NCBI GenBank assembly: GCA_021796385.1
Contig: JAJYXQ010000016.1
Span: 1 to 33,551, forward strand
Direction of reading: 5' to 3'
Source of the DNA: Thermoplasmata archaeon
GTDB lineage: Archaea; Thermoplasmatota; Thermoplasmata; Lutacidiplasmatales; UBA184
DNA: 33,551 nucleotides
A program made the translations under genes and the position numbers. Positions 9,391-17,370 of this stretch are shown piece by piece. Numbering within the stretch: the first letter of the stretch is position 1; every line of letters begins with the position of its first letter. The notes below the pieces were generated by a model that worked only from the letters and a program-made list of their open reading frames with translations, did no database searches and was not told the DNA's origin.

Positions 9391-9840
9391 ATGAGTGCTC
9401 CACCTCCAACTACTCAAGAGGCAGAAGCCGCCACGAATGATTTCTTGCCACTCCCGCCTCCTTCGCAAACCGGAGAGAATCCACCCCCCAACAAGGACCA
9501 CGAGGAGGAAAAATCAAAACCGCCACCACGAAAGCAGTTTACTATCGATGACTGGGCTCAACTCATCCAAATGGGAGAACCCGTCTTGAAGTTCCTCGCA
9601 GACAAGTGGGAAGCGTACGAGAAAAGGGGATATGAAGCGGATGAGCGGTCTCAGCGCCACACAATCCGCGTGTTAGGTGTCTTGATGGGGTTTCTCGGCG
9701 GAATCATTGTACTCGTTGCGTGGCTAACCTACGAAGGGAAAGTAAGCGGTGATGCCCTGCTGTTCCTTATCGGAACGGTGGCAGGAGTGATCCTCAGCAT
9801 GGTCCAGAGACATCTCTTCTCTGTCGGGCCAGAGGAGTAG
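9391..9840 (+). CDS. Small Pro-rich protein with two C-terminal membrane helices
   Basis: A protein of 149 residues that I do not recognise. The first 50 residues are low complexity, rich in Pro, Glu and Lys. A middle segment (FTIDDWAQLIQMGEPVLKFL) looks helical and soluble. Two hydrophobic helices follow near the C-terminus: VLGVLMGFLGGIIVLVAWL and LLFLIGTVAGVILSMV. The ATG at 9391 is preferred to one at 9364 because TATTTAT at 9359-9365 lies about 28 bases upstream, fitting a leaderless start. It stands alone between the integrase and the left inverted repeat. A DUF2335-like or toxin/effector membrane role is conceivable but nothing in the sequence proves it. Confidence 0.65.
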   Translation: MSAPPPTTQEAEAATNDFLPLPPPSQTGENPPPNKDHEEEKSKPPPRKQFTIDDWAQLIQMGEPVLKFLADKWEAYEKRGYEADERSQRHTIRVLGVLMGFLGGIIVLVAWLTYEGKVSGDALLFLIGTVAGVILSMVQRHLFSVGPEE

Positions 9841-9866
9841 CTGTACTCTGACAAGAACTGTCCCGC

Positions 9867-9928
9867 AGGCAATCCTGAGGGGCCAAAGGCTCGTCCCTAT
9901 GCCCCTGTGAGCCTTTGGGACGAACCGG
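9867..9928 (+). repeat. Left copy of a 62-bp perfect inverted repeat
   Basis: The reverse complement is identical over all 62 bases to 15980-16041. Each copy contains an internal dyad: CCAAAGGCTC, a 16-base spacer, then GAGCCTTTGG. It lies between the convergent 3' ends of the membrane-protein gene and the Vsr-like nuclease gene, so it could also fold as a bidirectional terminator hairpin. Confidence 0.95.
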
Positions 9929-9976
9929 GTGGGGGACAAGGACCTGTGCCTCCCTCTTCCCCACTACAGCCCGTTC

Positions 9977-10417
9977 TTAATCGGGAACTCCCAAGTCCCG
10001 ATAGAGCCTTGAGTACGTCTTCGACTTCTTCAGGATCGGGAGCACGATTCCCCGTTCCCGGAACATACGGGTCACGATATGTTTGAGGATTTTTGTCTCA
10101 CCTCCTCCCTTGTAAAGGTCAGTTGTCCAGACGTGAATCACCAGAAAGCCACGGCGCTGGAACTCGGCATCTTGTCCTCTATCCCTGCGGTTCGCATCGG
10201 GAAGCGAGTGGAATTGAGGTCCATCTAACTCAATCAGGACCCGGTAGTCGGGCAAAAGAAAGTCAACTGAGTAGGGTCCTATCTGGACCTGCGAAACAAT
10301 GCGTACCCCTAGCTTGCGGAGAACCTTCAACATCCGGCCCTCGCTCTTGTTCGTCCTCTGGGAGCTCTTGCTCCAAGAGCCAGAGGGATTGCTTTCAATC
10401 GATTTCACTGGGAGCAT
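9977..10417 (-). CDS. Vsr/DUF559-like endonuclease
   Basis: A 146-residue protein with the PD-(D/E)xK core of the very-short-patch-repair/DUF559 group. It has YSVDFLLPDYRVLIELDGPQFH (residues 49-70, with D52 and the ELDG at 63-66), then R-D-x-x-x-D-A-E-F-Q-R-R-G-F-x-V-I-H-V-W, the typical second half of the fold. It probably cuts or nicks DNA and may serve mismatch repair next to a DNA methylase or act as a restriction nuclease. A TATA-like CATATTC lies about 30 bases before the ATG at 10417; an internal ATG at 10333 would keep the domain. It is 125 bases downstream of the recombinase gene on the same strand and inside the 62-bp inverted repeats. Confidence 0.7.
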   Translation of the reverse strand: MLPVKSIESNPSGSWSKSSQRTNKSEGRMLKVLRKLGVRIVSQVQIGPYSVDFLLPDYRVLIELDGPQFHSLPDANRRDRGQDAEFQRRGFLVIHVWTTDLYKGGGETKILKHIVTRMFRERGIVLPILKKSKTYSRLYRDLGVPD

Positions 10418-10542
10418 GCTTATGGAAGAAAGGCCAATCTGCAGAATATGTCTTTCTGAAGTGTTTCGTGCTTGGGGAAGAGACTGTGGGCTTCGGTGTA
10501 ACGCGCTTCTTCAACCCTACGCGGTCCAATGGACCCCCCCTT

Positions 10543-11271
10543 TCACGGGAAATCCTTCAAGTCAATTTTTCTTTCTTCCTCCACTTCTCCCGCCCCTACT
10601 GCTTGGAAAGTTTTGACTCCTTCTTTCTGCTTCCGCGCCTTCCACGCAGCACTCTTGCAGGTATTCGCGGGAAGCCCTACCGCCTGGGCGACAGTAGCCC
10701 ACGGCTTTCCCTGAGCGCGGAGCTTGAGCAGGGCCTCCAGCTTCTCCGGGGTCACCCGGATGGGGCGATGCCAAGGCTTCCCTGACCGGGTAGTCCTCCG
10801 CCCCTCCTTGAGTTCCCGCATGGCCAAGCTGACCCTCTCGGCCCTCCTCCTGCTCTCGAAAGTGGCGATGACGGGGAGGATGGCCCGTAGGAGATCCCGG
10901 CCCATGTTCGGGGACCCGTCCTCGGACGAGTCGATCATCGGTTCCCGGTAGGAATGGAACTTCACTCCCCGAGCCTCTACATCTTCGATGGACCGGACAG
11001 CATCAGTGAAGCGGGTGGACCGGGACCATCGGTCCAGACTCCAAACAAGGACGTGCCCCCATGACCTTTCTGGGTTGGAGGCATCCCGGAGGAGGCGCTC
11101 ATAGGCGGGTCGATCTACCTTCCCAGTCGCCGAAAGCTTCTCTCGGTAGACTTCGACCACCACCCATGCCCGTGAGGTGGCGTAGGCCCGGAGGTCCCGT
11201 TCCTGGCCCTCCAGGTCTTGGTCTTCCGTCGAGACGCGGACGTACAGGGCGACCCTGGCCGCTCCCTCCAT
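10543..11271 (-). CDS. Serine recombinase (resolvase/invertase family)
   Basis: A 242-residue small serine recombinase. The catalytic block is at the N-terminus: ALYVRVSTEDQDLEGQ, nucleophile S14. The usual Arg-rich segments follow (WSLDRWSRSTRF; TFESRRRAERVSLAMRELK). Residues 175-215 form a C-terminal helix-turn-helix (TPEKLEALLKLRAQGKPWAT and on), and a short charged tail ends the protein. Family members invert or resolve DNA between short dyad sites. The ATG at 11271 overlaps the methyltransferase stop (TGATG); a GTG one codon earlier is possible. It lies within the segment bounded by the 62-bp inverted repeats, which makes it the obvious candidate enzyme for their recombination. Confidence 0.88.
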   Translation of the reverse strand: MEGAARVALYVRVSTEDQDLEGQERDLRAYATSRAWVVVEVYREKLSATGKVDRPAYERLLRDASNPERSWGHVLVWSLDRWSRSTRFTDAVRSIEDVEARGVKFHSYREPMIDSSEDGSPNMGRDLLRAILPVIATFESRRRAERVSLAMRELKEGRRTTRSGKPWHRPIRVTPEKLEALLKLRAQGKPWATVAQAVGLPANTCKSAAWKARKQKEGVKTFQAVGAGEVEEERKIDLKDFP

Positions 11272-12284
11272 CACTTCCCTCTCCGTCTTCCAGGTGCGAG
11301 CAGGCCGCCCAGGTTACGCTGGAGGATGGCCCAGGACTTCGGGGAGGCCTCTATCCCGAGGCTCTTCCTCCCGAGAAGGTAGGCGGCAAGGAGCGTGGTC
11401 CCGGACCCGGCATAGGGCTCGAGGATGAGATCGCCGGGGCGGGTCAAGAGCAGGATGAGATAGCGGACCAGGTCGATGGGTTTCGCCGCGTATAGCTGGC
11501 CGGAGCGATTCGGAGTGGAGAAGACCACGTCCGCAGGATAGCGCCAGCCCGTGTCGTTCCCCTCGTAGGAACCGACCAAACTATTCCACTGCGCAAGACG
11601 AGCTCCCCTCTTGTAGCGCCCTCGCGGTTCGCCACGCCGATGCATCGCCACATCATTGTAGGTCAGATCCCCGACCTGTGCGTCCTTCCCCCGGAAGACA
11701 TGGATAAGTTCGTGGCCGTGGAGAGGCCCCGTCCCAACTCCCTGCAGCATTCCAGTGTGTAGAGGGGAAGAGGGACCAAACGCCTTCACCCACACGATCT
11801 CAAACCGATAGGCCAAGAACTCCTCGAAGGCGGCGACCGCCCGCGCCGCCATCGCCCCCTGACCGTGGAGGACGACTTGGCCTGTGGGTTTGAGGAGCCG
11901 GACCGTCTCCCTCCCGAGCCAGGACCAGTCCGGGGCCTTGTCCCAATCCCCATCCGTGAGGCCGTAGGGAGGGTCAAAGTAGACGAGGTCGAAGGACCCG
12001 GCGGGGAGGGTCGGGAGGATATGCTCGGTGATTCCCGACCGGACCTCCGGGGGGGAGAGAGCGGGCTTCTCCCGACCGTAGGACTCCCGGACGATGTGTT
12101 GTCGTTTGCCGTTCAGGTAGGAGCGGTCGCAGAGCCGCCAGTAGGGACCGTGTCGGCATAGGACAAACTGGGAGGAGCGCTCGGGGAGAGGAACAGGACA
12201 CACTTCCCCATCTTGGGCCTGAGTGTGTCCTACGGCCTCCGGCGTGAGGAGTGGGGTAGTGTGCCCTATTCCCCCCCGGCTCAT
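11271..12284 (-). CDS. DNA methyltransferase, N6/N4 type, beta-like order
   Basis: A 337-residue S-adenosylmethionine-dependent DNA methylase. Motif IV comes first (FDPPYG, residues 103-108) and the AdoMet-binding motif I comes late (ILEPYAGSGTTLLAAYLLGR, 287-306), the order of beta-class amino methyltransferases. DPPY favours N6-adenine. Residues 37-72 contain HGPYWRLCDRSYLNGKRQHI, which resembles the short HGPYW-type module (DUF6788-like) often fused to or near mobile-element proteins; this is by eye only. Its start overlaps the primase-polymerase stop (ATGA) and its stop overlaps the recombinase start, so the three are translationally coupled. No cognate nuclease is adjacent, except the Vsr-like gene downstream. 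Confidence 0.88.
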   Translation of the reverse strand: MSRGGIGHTTPLLTPEAVGHTQAQDGEVCPVPLPERSSQFVLCRHGPYWRLCDRSYLNGKRQHIVRESYGREKPALSPPEVRSGITEHILPTLPAGSFDLVYFDPPYGLTDGDWDKAPDWSWLGRETVRLLKPTGQVVLHGQGAMAARAVAAFEEFLAYRFEIVWVKAFGPSSPLHTGMLQGVGTGPLHGHELIHVFRGKDAQVGDLTYNDVAMHRRGEPRGRYKRGARLAQWNSLVGSYEGNDTGWRYPADVVFSTPNRSGQLYAAKPIDLVRYLILLLTRPGDLILEPYAGSGTTLLAAYLLGRKSLGIEASPKSWAILQRNLGGLLAPGRRRGK

Positions 12285-15200
12285 GGCGAGCCCCCCGCCA
12301 CCCGGAATCTCCCGAGGACCTCACCGCTTGAGCGCCTGACGACCGCACCGTCCGAGTAGATGATCGTAGCACCGCTCCCCGCGGTCTCCCAGGATGCCTC
12401 GTGGACGACCCATACCCCCTCTGGTGGGCGATAGAGGACGTTATCGGAAGGATCGGCAAAGCGTCGGGCGAGGACTCCACCAGGATAGAGGGCAGAGGGA
12501 TCGCCATCATCGCGCTCCCACTCCGCCCTCCAACGCTCCCTCTCTTCTGTGGAGGGGGGTGGTGGGTCGGATGGAGGGCCGGAAGGAGCCGTTGGGTTGT
12601 AGAAGACCTCCCCGGCCCTGATCATGACCCCGGGCTCCCCCTCCACTGCGATTTCTGTGGCCGGAGCCTCCCCTGGTTTGTAGCCCCCGGGGGGATAGTA
12701 GTAGGGGTTGGATGAAGGGGGCTCCGGGGCCAAGCTCCCTTCCCGCTTTGCGTTCGCCAGAGCTTGGTCCGCCAGGGTCGGTCGGTCGCTCAAGTGGGAC
12801 TCCTCAGCGACCGGGCCGGGGGAGGCAGAGGCCGTAAGTGGGCGGGATGTTGCGACCGTTGCGACCGATGCGACATCCACCGGCGTGGTCGCAAGTGACA
12901 CTTGAGGGGGTGTAGATGCGACCTGAAGAGGGCAGGATGCGACCGAAGGGGTAAGTTCGGTCGCATCCGAGAAACCTCCAAACGGCTTGCGACACTCCAT
13001 GCGACCACCTGTTTCTCGGGGTGAACCGGTCGCATGGTCGCATGTGTCGCAAGTTCCCGCCCCTTTGCGGGGTGGGGGGGGCGTGTACGGTCCAATGGTC
13101 CAAATCCGCCGCTCCGGTTTTGTGGCCCCTATCCCTACCCGTCGAAGGTCAGGAGAGAGTCGTCTCAAAGTCTGACTCAGTGCCTTCGGGGACTTGGGCC
13201 ACCAAGAGGGCGGCTTCTGCGGGTCTACTGCAGGACTGGCGAACGAGGCAAGCAGTGACATCAAGTCGGTTGCACTTCCCTCCCATTGACCCTTTTCAGC
13301 AACCAGCTTCTTTATGGCCTGGGCCACTGGGCTATCCGCTATCGCCTCCTCTGTGGTTCCCTGTTGGACGGTGGTGTAGACCTTCTCGAAAGTTCCCAGT
13401 GACCAGGGAAGAGCGGGCTCTGCGCCCATAACCCATGCCGCGAAGTCCGCCATCCGAAACTCGGTGCTCGGGGGAGAGGCGTCCACGTGAGCGAGGGCCG
13501 ACACCAGAGCGTCAAGGACCGCCCCAAAGATGGCGGGAGATTCCCTGTCAAAATTCTTGACGAGATCCCGTTCTCTCTGCTTCGAAGAGAGAAGCGGCCA
13601 CGCACATGGAAGCGCCCTGTCCCTGAAGTCCGCGGCATCTCCTACCATCGGGATGCCGTTGATGAGGATCGGGCGGGTCCCACCAAAAACCACCTCCTCA
13701 TCGTCCGTGTAGAGTTGTCTGGTGCCGAATCCGCCGCCAGTGGAGAGGCGGCATAAGGCATCCGAGAGCCAGTCCGGCAAGGAACTCAAGTTGTCGAACA
13801 CAACCACCCGGTTTCCTTGAGCGGCCACCGCCAAGTCCCGTTCCTCCTTGGGGGTAGAGCGTAGTGGATGGTCGGAGGGGTCGGTGAACTTTCGAATGAA
13901 TCTTGAGGCCATGGATTTCCCTGTCCCGTGATCCCCGTTGAGGACTAGGATGGGGTACGGCCCCCTGGGATGGAAGCTCCCCACGATCCAGGCAACCGCC
14001 AGAACAAAGTGGGGGTCTTCAACACTCGCCGCGTTCAGATAAGGCAAGAGCGTTCGCAATGACCCCCCTCCCTTAGGGACCGGGAATGACAGGCAAGTCT
14101 TCCCCCGGACGAAATGAACTGGGGCCCTGGATTCTACCGTCCACCCCGACCTCGTGACTCGAACGGCGCTCCAGTCTGTCGTGCCCAAGTCGATCCAGAG
14201 GTCTCCTCCATGATCGGCGACCCTGAGATAGACCTCCTCAGTGGGGCCATCAAACTCTGCCTTTGCGCCAAGGGTTTCGAGAGCGCACTTGAGGGCCTCG
14301 CCTCCAGGCGCTGTGTTCTCCTTCGCGTAGAACCTCTTAATGAGCCAACGCCTGAATGAGGTGGAACGGAGCCGGTACGTCTCCTCGCGATTCCCTACCG
14401 TCACGACAGCGTACGCTTCGTTCGATGAGTCATGGAAGAGCCGGGCTTCAGTGGTGCCTATCTCGATGAGGCGGTCAGCCGAAGACCCCCTTTTTCCATC
14501 TTCGCCACGAGTGCCGCCTGCACCCGCCACAGCCTGGGTGGTTGTTCCCTCCTTGTGGAACTTCTCGTAGGCACTCTCCCCGAGCTTCCGGAGTTCCCCA
14601 TCGGGATGCGCAAGTGTGTCGGTTAGATGTGCGTCACGGTATGCCACCAGTTCCTGAAAGATGGCCTCTGCATTCTTTCCGGCGTGAGCACTGGCGGAAC
14701 TCATGGAAAGCAACTGTGCGTGGTGGGTTCCTCCGGGGTGGAACAGATCCCGGAGGTCGGGGGCCTCGGGCAGGTCTTTCAGGGTGGGAAGGGCCCGTTC
14801 CCACCGATAGGGGGTTCCGCTGGGGTGGATGCTCGGCGGAATCAAGGCATACTTGTTCTTGGCGTGAAGTTCGATCATCCCCACGGAGGTCGGCTTATTC
14901 GCCTCATTCGCCTGGTCAGGCCGCGCCCGAAAGTACCAATGGGCTCCCCTCACCGACCGGACATGCGGGGGTCCAAAGCTGGTCATGGCCCAAGCCGTAG
15001 ACGGCTCGTCGTTTGTGATCAGTATGGCAAGCTCGCCCCTGGTCCCGATGGCGACATTGCCGGCATCGGGGATGGGATAGGCATCTGTGTGACTTTGCCA
15101 TCCCCTCGGCGGCGGGTACTTTGCTCGGGGCGGGAGAGGCACCAGGGTGTAACCCCCTCCTCGCAACTCGGTGGGGGTGGGGCCAGTAGGGGATGCGGAC

Positions 15201-15298
15201 GGTGGTACGGCGGTCTCGTCGGGGGTAACGAGGGAGGGGCCTTCCGACCCCTCCACCGCCCCCCGGCTACGGGGAGTGTCAAAGTGTGAGTCGATCAT
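12281..15298 (-). CDS. Primase-polymerase / P-loop helicase replication protein
   Basis: A 1005-residue multidomain protein, probably the replication protein of the element. Residues 48-170 resemble the archaeo-eukaryotic primase-polymerase domain: NVAIGTRGELAIL, then SVRGAHWYFRA and ALIPPSIHPSGTPYRWE. The first catalytic acidic pair, usually D-x-D after the NVxI strand, reads ITNDE here. Residues 440-560 are a helicase/ATPase: Walker A GDHGTGKS (455-462), Walker B VVVFDN (498-503), then LSDALCRLSTGGGFGTRQLY and the sensor ILINGIP. Residues 655-735 look like a winged helix. C750, C753 and C769 may bind zinc, and the last 230 residues are Pro/Ser-rich and disordered. It begins 37 bases after a small gene and runs into the methylase by ATGA. 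Confidence 0.85.
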   Translation of the reverse strand: MIDSHFDTPRSRGAVEGSEGPSLVTPDETAVPPSASPTGPTPTELRGGGYTLVPLPPRAKYPPPRGWQSHTDAYPIPDAGNVAIGTRGELAILITNDEPSTAWAMTSFGPPHVRSVRGAHWYFRARPDQANEANKPTSVGMIELHAKNKYALIPPSIHPSGTPYRWERALPTLKDLPEAPDLRDLFHPGGTHHAQLLSMSSASAHAGKNAEAIFQELVAYRDAHLTDTLAHPDGELRKLGESAYEKFHKEGTTTQAVAGAGGTRGEDGKRGSSADRLIEIGTTEARLFHDSSNEAYAVVTVGNREETYRLRSTSFRRWLIKRFYAKENTAPGGEALKCALETLGAKAEFDGPTEEVYLRVADHGGDLWIDLGTTDWSAVRVTRSGWTVESRAPVHFVRGKTCLSFPVPKGGGSLRTLLPYLNAASVEDPHFVLAVAWIVGSFHPRGPYPILVLNGDHGTGKSMASRFIRKFTDPSDHPLRSTPKEERDLAVAAQGNRVVVFDNLSSLPDWLSDALCRLSTGGGFGTRQLYTDDEEVVFGGTRPILINGIPMVGDAADFRDRALPCAWPLLSSKQRERDLVKNFDRESPAIFGAVLDALVSALAHVDASPPSTEFRMADFAAWVMGAEPALPWSLGTFEKVYTTVQQGTTEEAIADSPVAQAIKKLVAEKGQWEGSATDLMSLLASFASPAVDPQKPPSWWPKSPKALSQTLRRLSPDLRRVGIGATKPERRIWTIGPYTPPPPRKGAGTCDTCDHATGSPRETGGRMECRKPFGGFSDATELTPSVASCPLQVASTPPQVSLATTPVDVASVATVATSRPLTASASPGPVAEESHLSDRPTLADQALANAKREGSLAPEPPSSNPYYYPPGGYKPGEAPATEIAVEGEPGVMIRAGEVFYNPTAPSGPPSDPPPPSTEERERWRAEWERDDGDPSALYPGGVLARRFADPSDNVLYRPPEGVWVVHEASWETAGSGATIIYSDGAVVRRSSGEVLGRFRVAGGSP

Positions 15299-15335
15299 TT
15301 CTCTCCGTAGCCGGGCATCTAGCGGGAAGCATCAT

Positions 15336-15539
15336 TCAACCCTCCGACCTCAGTCGTAGGAGCCGAACCAGGGTGGGAAAGAGTCCATCGAAGGTGGCGA
15401 CATCCAGCTCGTCGGGTTGGGCGAGGAGCGCCTCGCGGCCCGGGTGCCCCGGCGGGAGCATTTGCCCCACCTCACCTTTCGTCAATCGAAGGTCAATTGA
15501 CACCAGTATCCCTCTGGCCTTAGGCTCAACGATTTTCAT
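15336..15539 (-). CDS. Hypothetical small protein at the head of the replication operon
   Basis: A 67-residue protein of unknown function, rich in Leu, Pro and charged residues, with no visible motif, signal or membrane helix. It is the first possible gene of the minus-strand run that continues with the primase-polymerase 37 bases later. Upstream, CTTAAGTACG near 15565-15575 could be a TATA element about 30 bases before the ATG at 15539. A short regulatory or replication accessory protein is a guess from position only. Confidence 0.45.
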   Translation of the reverse strand: MKIVEPKARGILVSIDLRLTKGEVGQMLPPGHPGREALLAQPDELDVATFDGLFPTLVRLLRLRSEG

Positions 15540-15540
15540 G

Positions 15541-15720
15541 TATTGTCAAGTATAATGGCACAGCACGTACTTAAGAGCTATCGTCAATCTATCTTGTTGT
15601 GTCTTAGTTGTATACAAATATATACAACTCGGACTTTCATCGGTGGCTGAGATGTAAATAACTCCGCCATCCGATGTAACAATGCTCAGTCCGAGTTTTA
15701 CAAATCGGACTTTCGAGGGG
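15541..15720. promoter_or_regulatory. AT-rich region with nested dyads: candidate origin or operator of the element
   Basis: This is the most AT-rich stretch of the element, just upstream of the replication operon. GTTGTATA (15607-15614) faces TATACAAC (15621-15628) across six bases. AACTCGGACT (15626-15635) faces AGTCCGAGTT (15688-15697), with CATCGGTGG and CCATCCGATG as an imperfect inner dyad. TCGGACTTTC occurs at 15629-15638 and again directly at 15705-15714. Together these look like binding sites for a replication initiator or repressor and an AT-rich unwinding element. No protein gene is seen between 15540 and 16167. Confidence 0.5.
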
Positions 15721-15979
15721 ACTTAGACAGTATCCACTCAGTCACATCATGACGGGAGACCCTTCACTTCGCCGAAGAAGCACGAACGGCAGTCTAAACT
15801 CTCAGGTACCGGAAGCGAAACTGATCGTAGGCGCAGGGAGGAGGGTGGGGGCGAATGTGTGCTGGGCGTGAGGGGTGCTCAGGGTGGATCCCTTTAGCCC
15901 CGCACCACCTCTGTGTCGGGCGAATCGATTAGAGACTGATACAGCCCTTTCAGGGAAAGCGGGGGGGTATCTGTCCCAA
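15721..15979. other. Non-coding stretch between candidate origin and right inverted repeat
   Basis: I see no convincing gene here. Short open frames on both strands lack any family features. The composition returns to GC-rich after about 15830. Confidence 0.5.
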
Positions 15980-16041
15980 CCGGTTCGTCCCAAAGGCTCA
16001 CAGGGGCATAGGGACGAGCCTTTGGCCCCTCAGGATTGCCT
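15980..16041 (-). repeat. Right copy of the 62-bp perfect inverted repeat
   Basis: It is the exact reverse complement of 9867-9928, with the same internal CCAAAGGCTC/GAGCCTTTGG dyad. The next base on each side differs between the copies (9929 onward and 16042 onward), so the identity ends sharply. It lies 126 bases past the stop of the second methyltransferase gene. No target-site duplication is visible outside the pair. Confidence 0.95.
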
Positions 16042-16167
16042 TCTCACCCCGAGAGGCTGACCCTCTGGCGGAATATCGGAATCCCATAGCAAAGCCAGGC
16101 GGGCCCGAGGGGACCGGTCTCGCTATCTGGGACCCTGCGATATGGAGGGGCCCCTCCTACTCTGCAG

Positions 16168-17358
16168 CTACCTTTTCAATCGGTGGACTAACAGCACCTC
16201 TTTACTGGGGAGCCTTCTCTGTGCGGAGCGATTGTACCATCTGCGATTAGGAACAGTGCGCCAAACTCTCTTGAGTTTGTGAGACAATAACTCGGATTGC
16301 ACTTCAGCAAGGCCCACGGATTCGAGCGTGGCCAGGTACGGCCCCAATTGCATTGAAGGCTCAGAGAAGCCTACGAGTTGTACCATAATGGAATCCGGAT
16401 CCATTAGTCGGACTATCGAATGCAAAGCTCCTGCCAGTTCATTGAGGTAAGCATCAAACCCCCTGGGGAAGCGTGTACCCATGGTGTAGAAAGTTGGAGG
16501 ATGTCCGTCTTCATGGCCGGTTATCCAGAAAGGAGCGCCCGTTTCCCTCCGGCCCCGAACCTGCCAGCGATGGTACAGGATGTGAACTCCTGGATAGGGA
16601 GGAGAGGTCAGGACCAGCTTGGGTGGCTTCCACTCCGTAGTCAATTTCTTCTCTGTGTCGAGGCCGTGGGCCGGGCGGTTCAAGAGGAGCCTCTTCTTTC
16701 TCAAACCGCCCTCAGCAAAGTACGGAAGAGCTTGGAGACTCACAGCTGCTCCAATCATCTCGAAGAGAGTCTTCTGGTGGGCTTCACAAAACTCATGGTC
16801 GGGCACTATCAAGGGCTTCCCATCCAGGGCCCATTGGGCAGTCTTGAGAATGGTACAACGTGCAAATCTTTGCAGCCTTCCCGTGGGAAGGCTCTTCGAA
16901 GTATCAAGCAGGTGCTGGATACGCCGGCCTAGCCACCAAGGCACGTGGTTATGGTAGACTAACCATTCATTGTGCTCTACCAGGGCAATACGCCGCACTG
17001 GAATGGCGTACGAGCGCTCTGCCCAATCGCCGAGCAAGGACGCATCGTGCATAGTAAGAGGAGTTGTCTTCACCGTGGAAACAAAGTGAGAAATTGGGTT
17101 GATGTCTACTCCAACGAATCGGCGACCCAGAGCGAGGGACTCAACAGCGGATGTTCCTCCTCCCATGAAAGGGTCCAAGACAATCTCGCCAGGGCGCGTC
17201 TGGGTCAGGATTGCTGCTCTTGCGAAATCTGGCGAGAATCGTGCAGGATATTTGTAGAATGTGTGGGTAAGGCCTCTCACTCGAGAATCGACTTGGGCAG
17301 CTTTTTCCAAGGAGGTTGACCGAAGCTGTTCGAGTGGTGAGCGACTCCTAGTCCACAT
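16168..17358 (-). CDS. DNA methyltransferase, N4-cytosine/N6-adenine type, of the GHKL cassette
   Basis: A 396-residue AdoMet-dependent DNA methylase. Motif I is early (IVLDPFMGGGTSAVESLALG, residues 59-78), followed by the acidic VGVDINP strand. Motif IV is late (LTSPPYPG, 250-257), so target recognition probably lies between, in the region 100-240. TSPPY favours N4-cytosine methylation. The leading THTFYKYPARFSP block is seen in many archaeal stand-alone methylases. It is the last gene of a tight minus-strand operon, 12 bases after the 276-residue gene. In the cassette it would mark host or element DNA while the other two genes act against unmarked DNA; that role is inferred. Confidence 0.88.
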   Translation of the reverse strand: MWTRSRSPLEQLRSTSLEKAAQVDSRVRGLTHTFYKYPARFSPDFARAAILTQTRPGEIVLDPFMGGGTSAVESLALGRRFVGVDINPISHFVSTVKTTPLTMHDASLLGDWAERSYAIPVRRIALVEHNEWLVYHNHVPWWLGRRIQHLLDTSKSLPTGRLQRFARCTILKTAQWALDGKPLIVPDHEFCEAHQKTLFEMIGAAVSLQALPYFAEGGLRKKRLLLNRPAHGLDTEKKLTTEWKPPKLVLTSPPYPGVHILYHRWQVRGRRETGAPFWITGHEDGHPPTFYTMGTRFPRGFDAYLNELAGALHSIVRLMDPDSIMVQLVGFSEPSMQLGPYLATLESVGLAEVQSELLSHKLKRVWRTVPNRRWYNRSAQRRLPSKEVLLVHRLKR

Positions 17359-17370
17359 CTCCCCTAATCC

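Noticed and set aside
14627-15289. A 220-codon plus-strand frame opposite the primase-polymerase N-terminus
   Set aside because: Low-complexity Gly/Arg-rich antisense translation; the minus strand carries the recognisable domain.
9867-16041. A composite transposon bounded by the 62-bp repeats
   Set aside because: No target-site duplication outside the repeats and no DDE transposase inside; inversion by the serine recombinase explains the data better.
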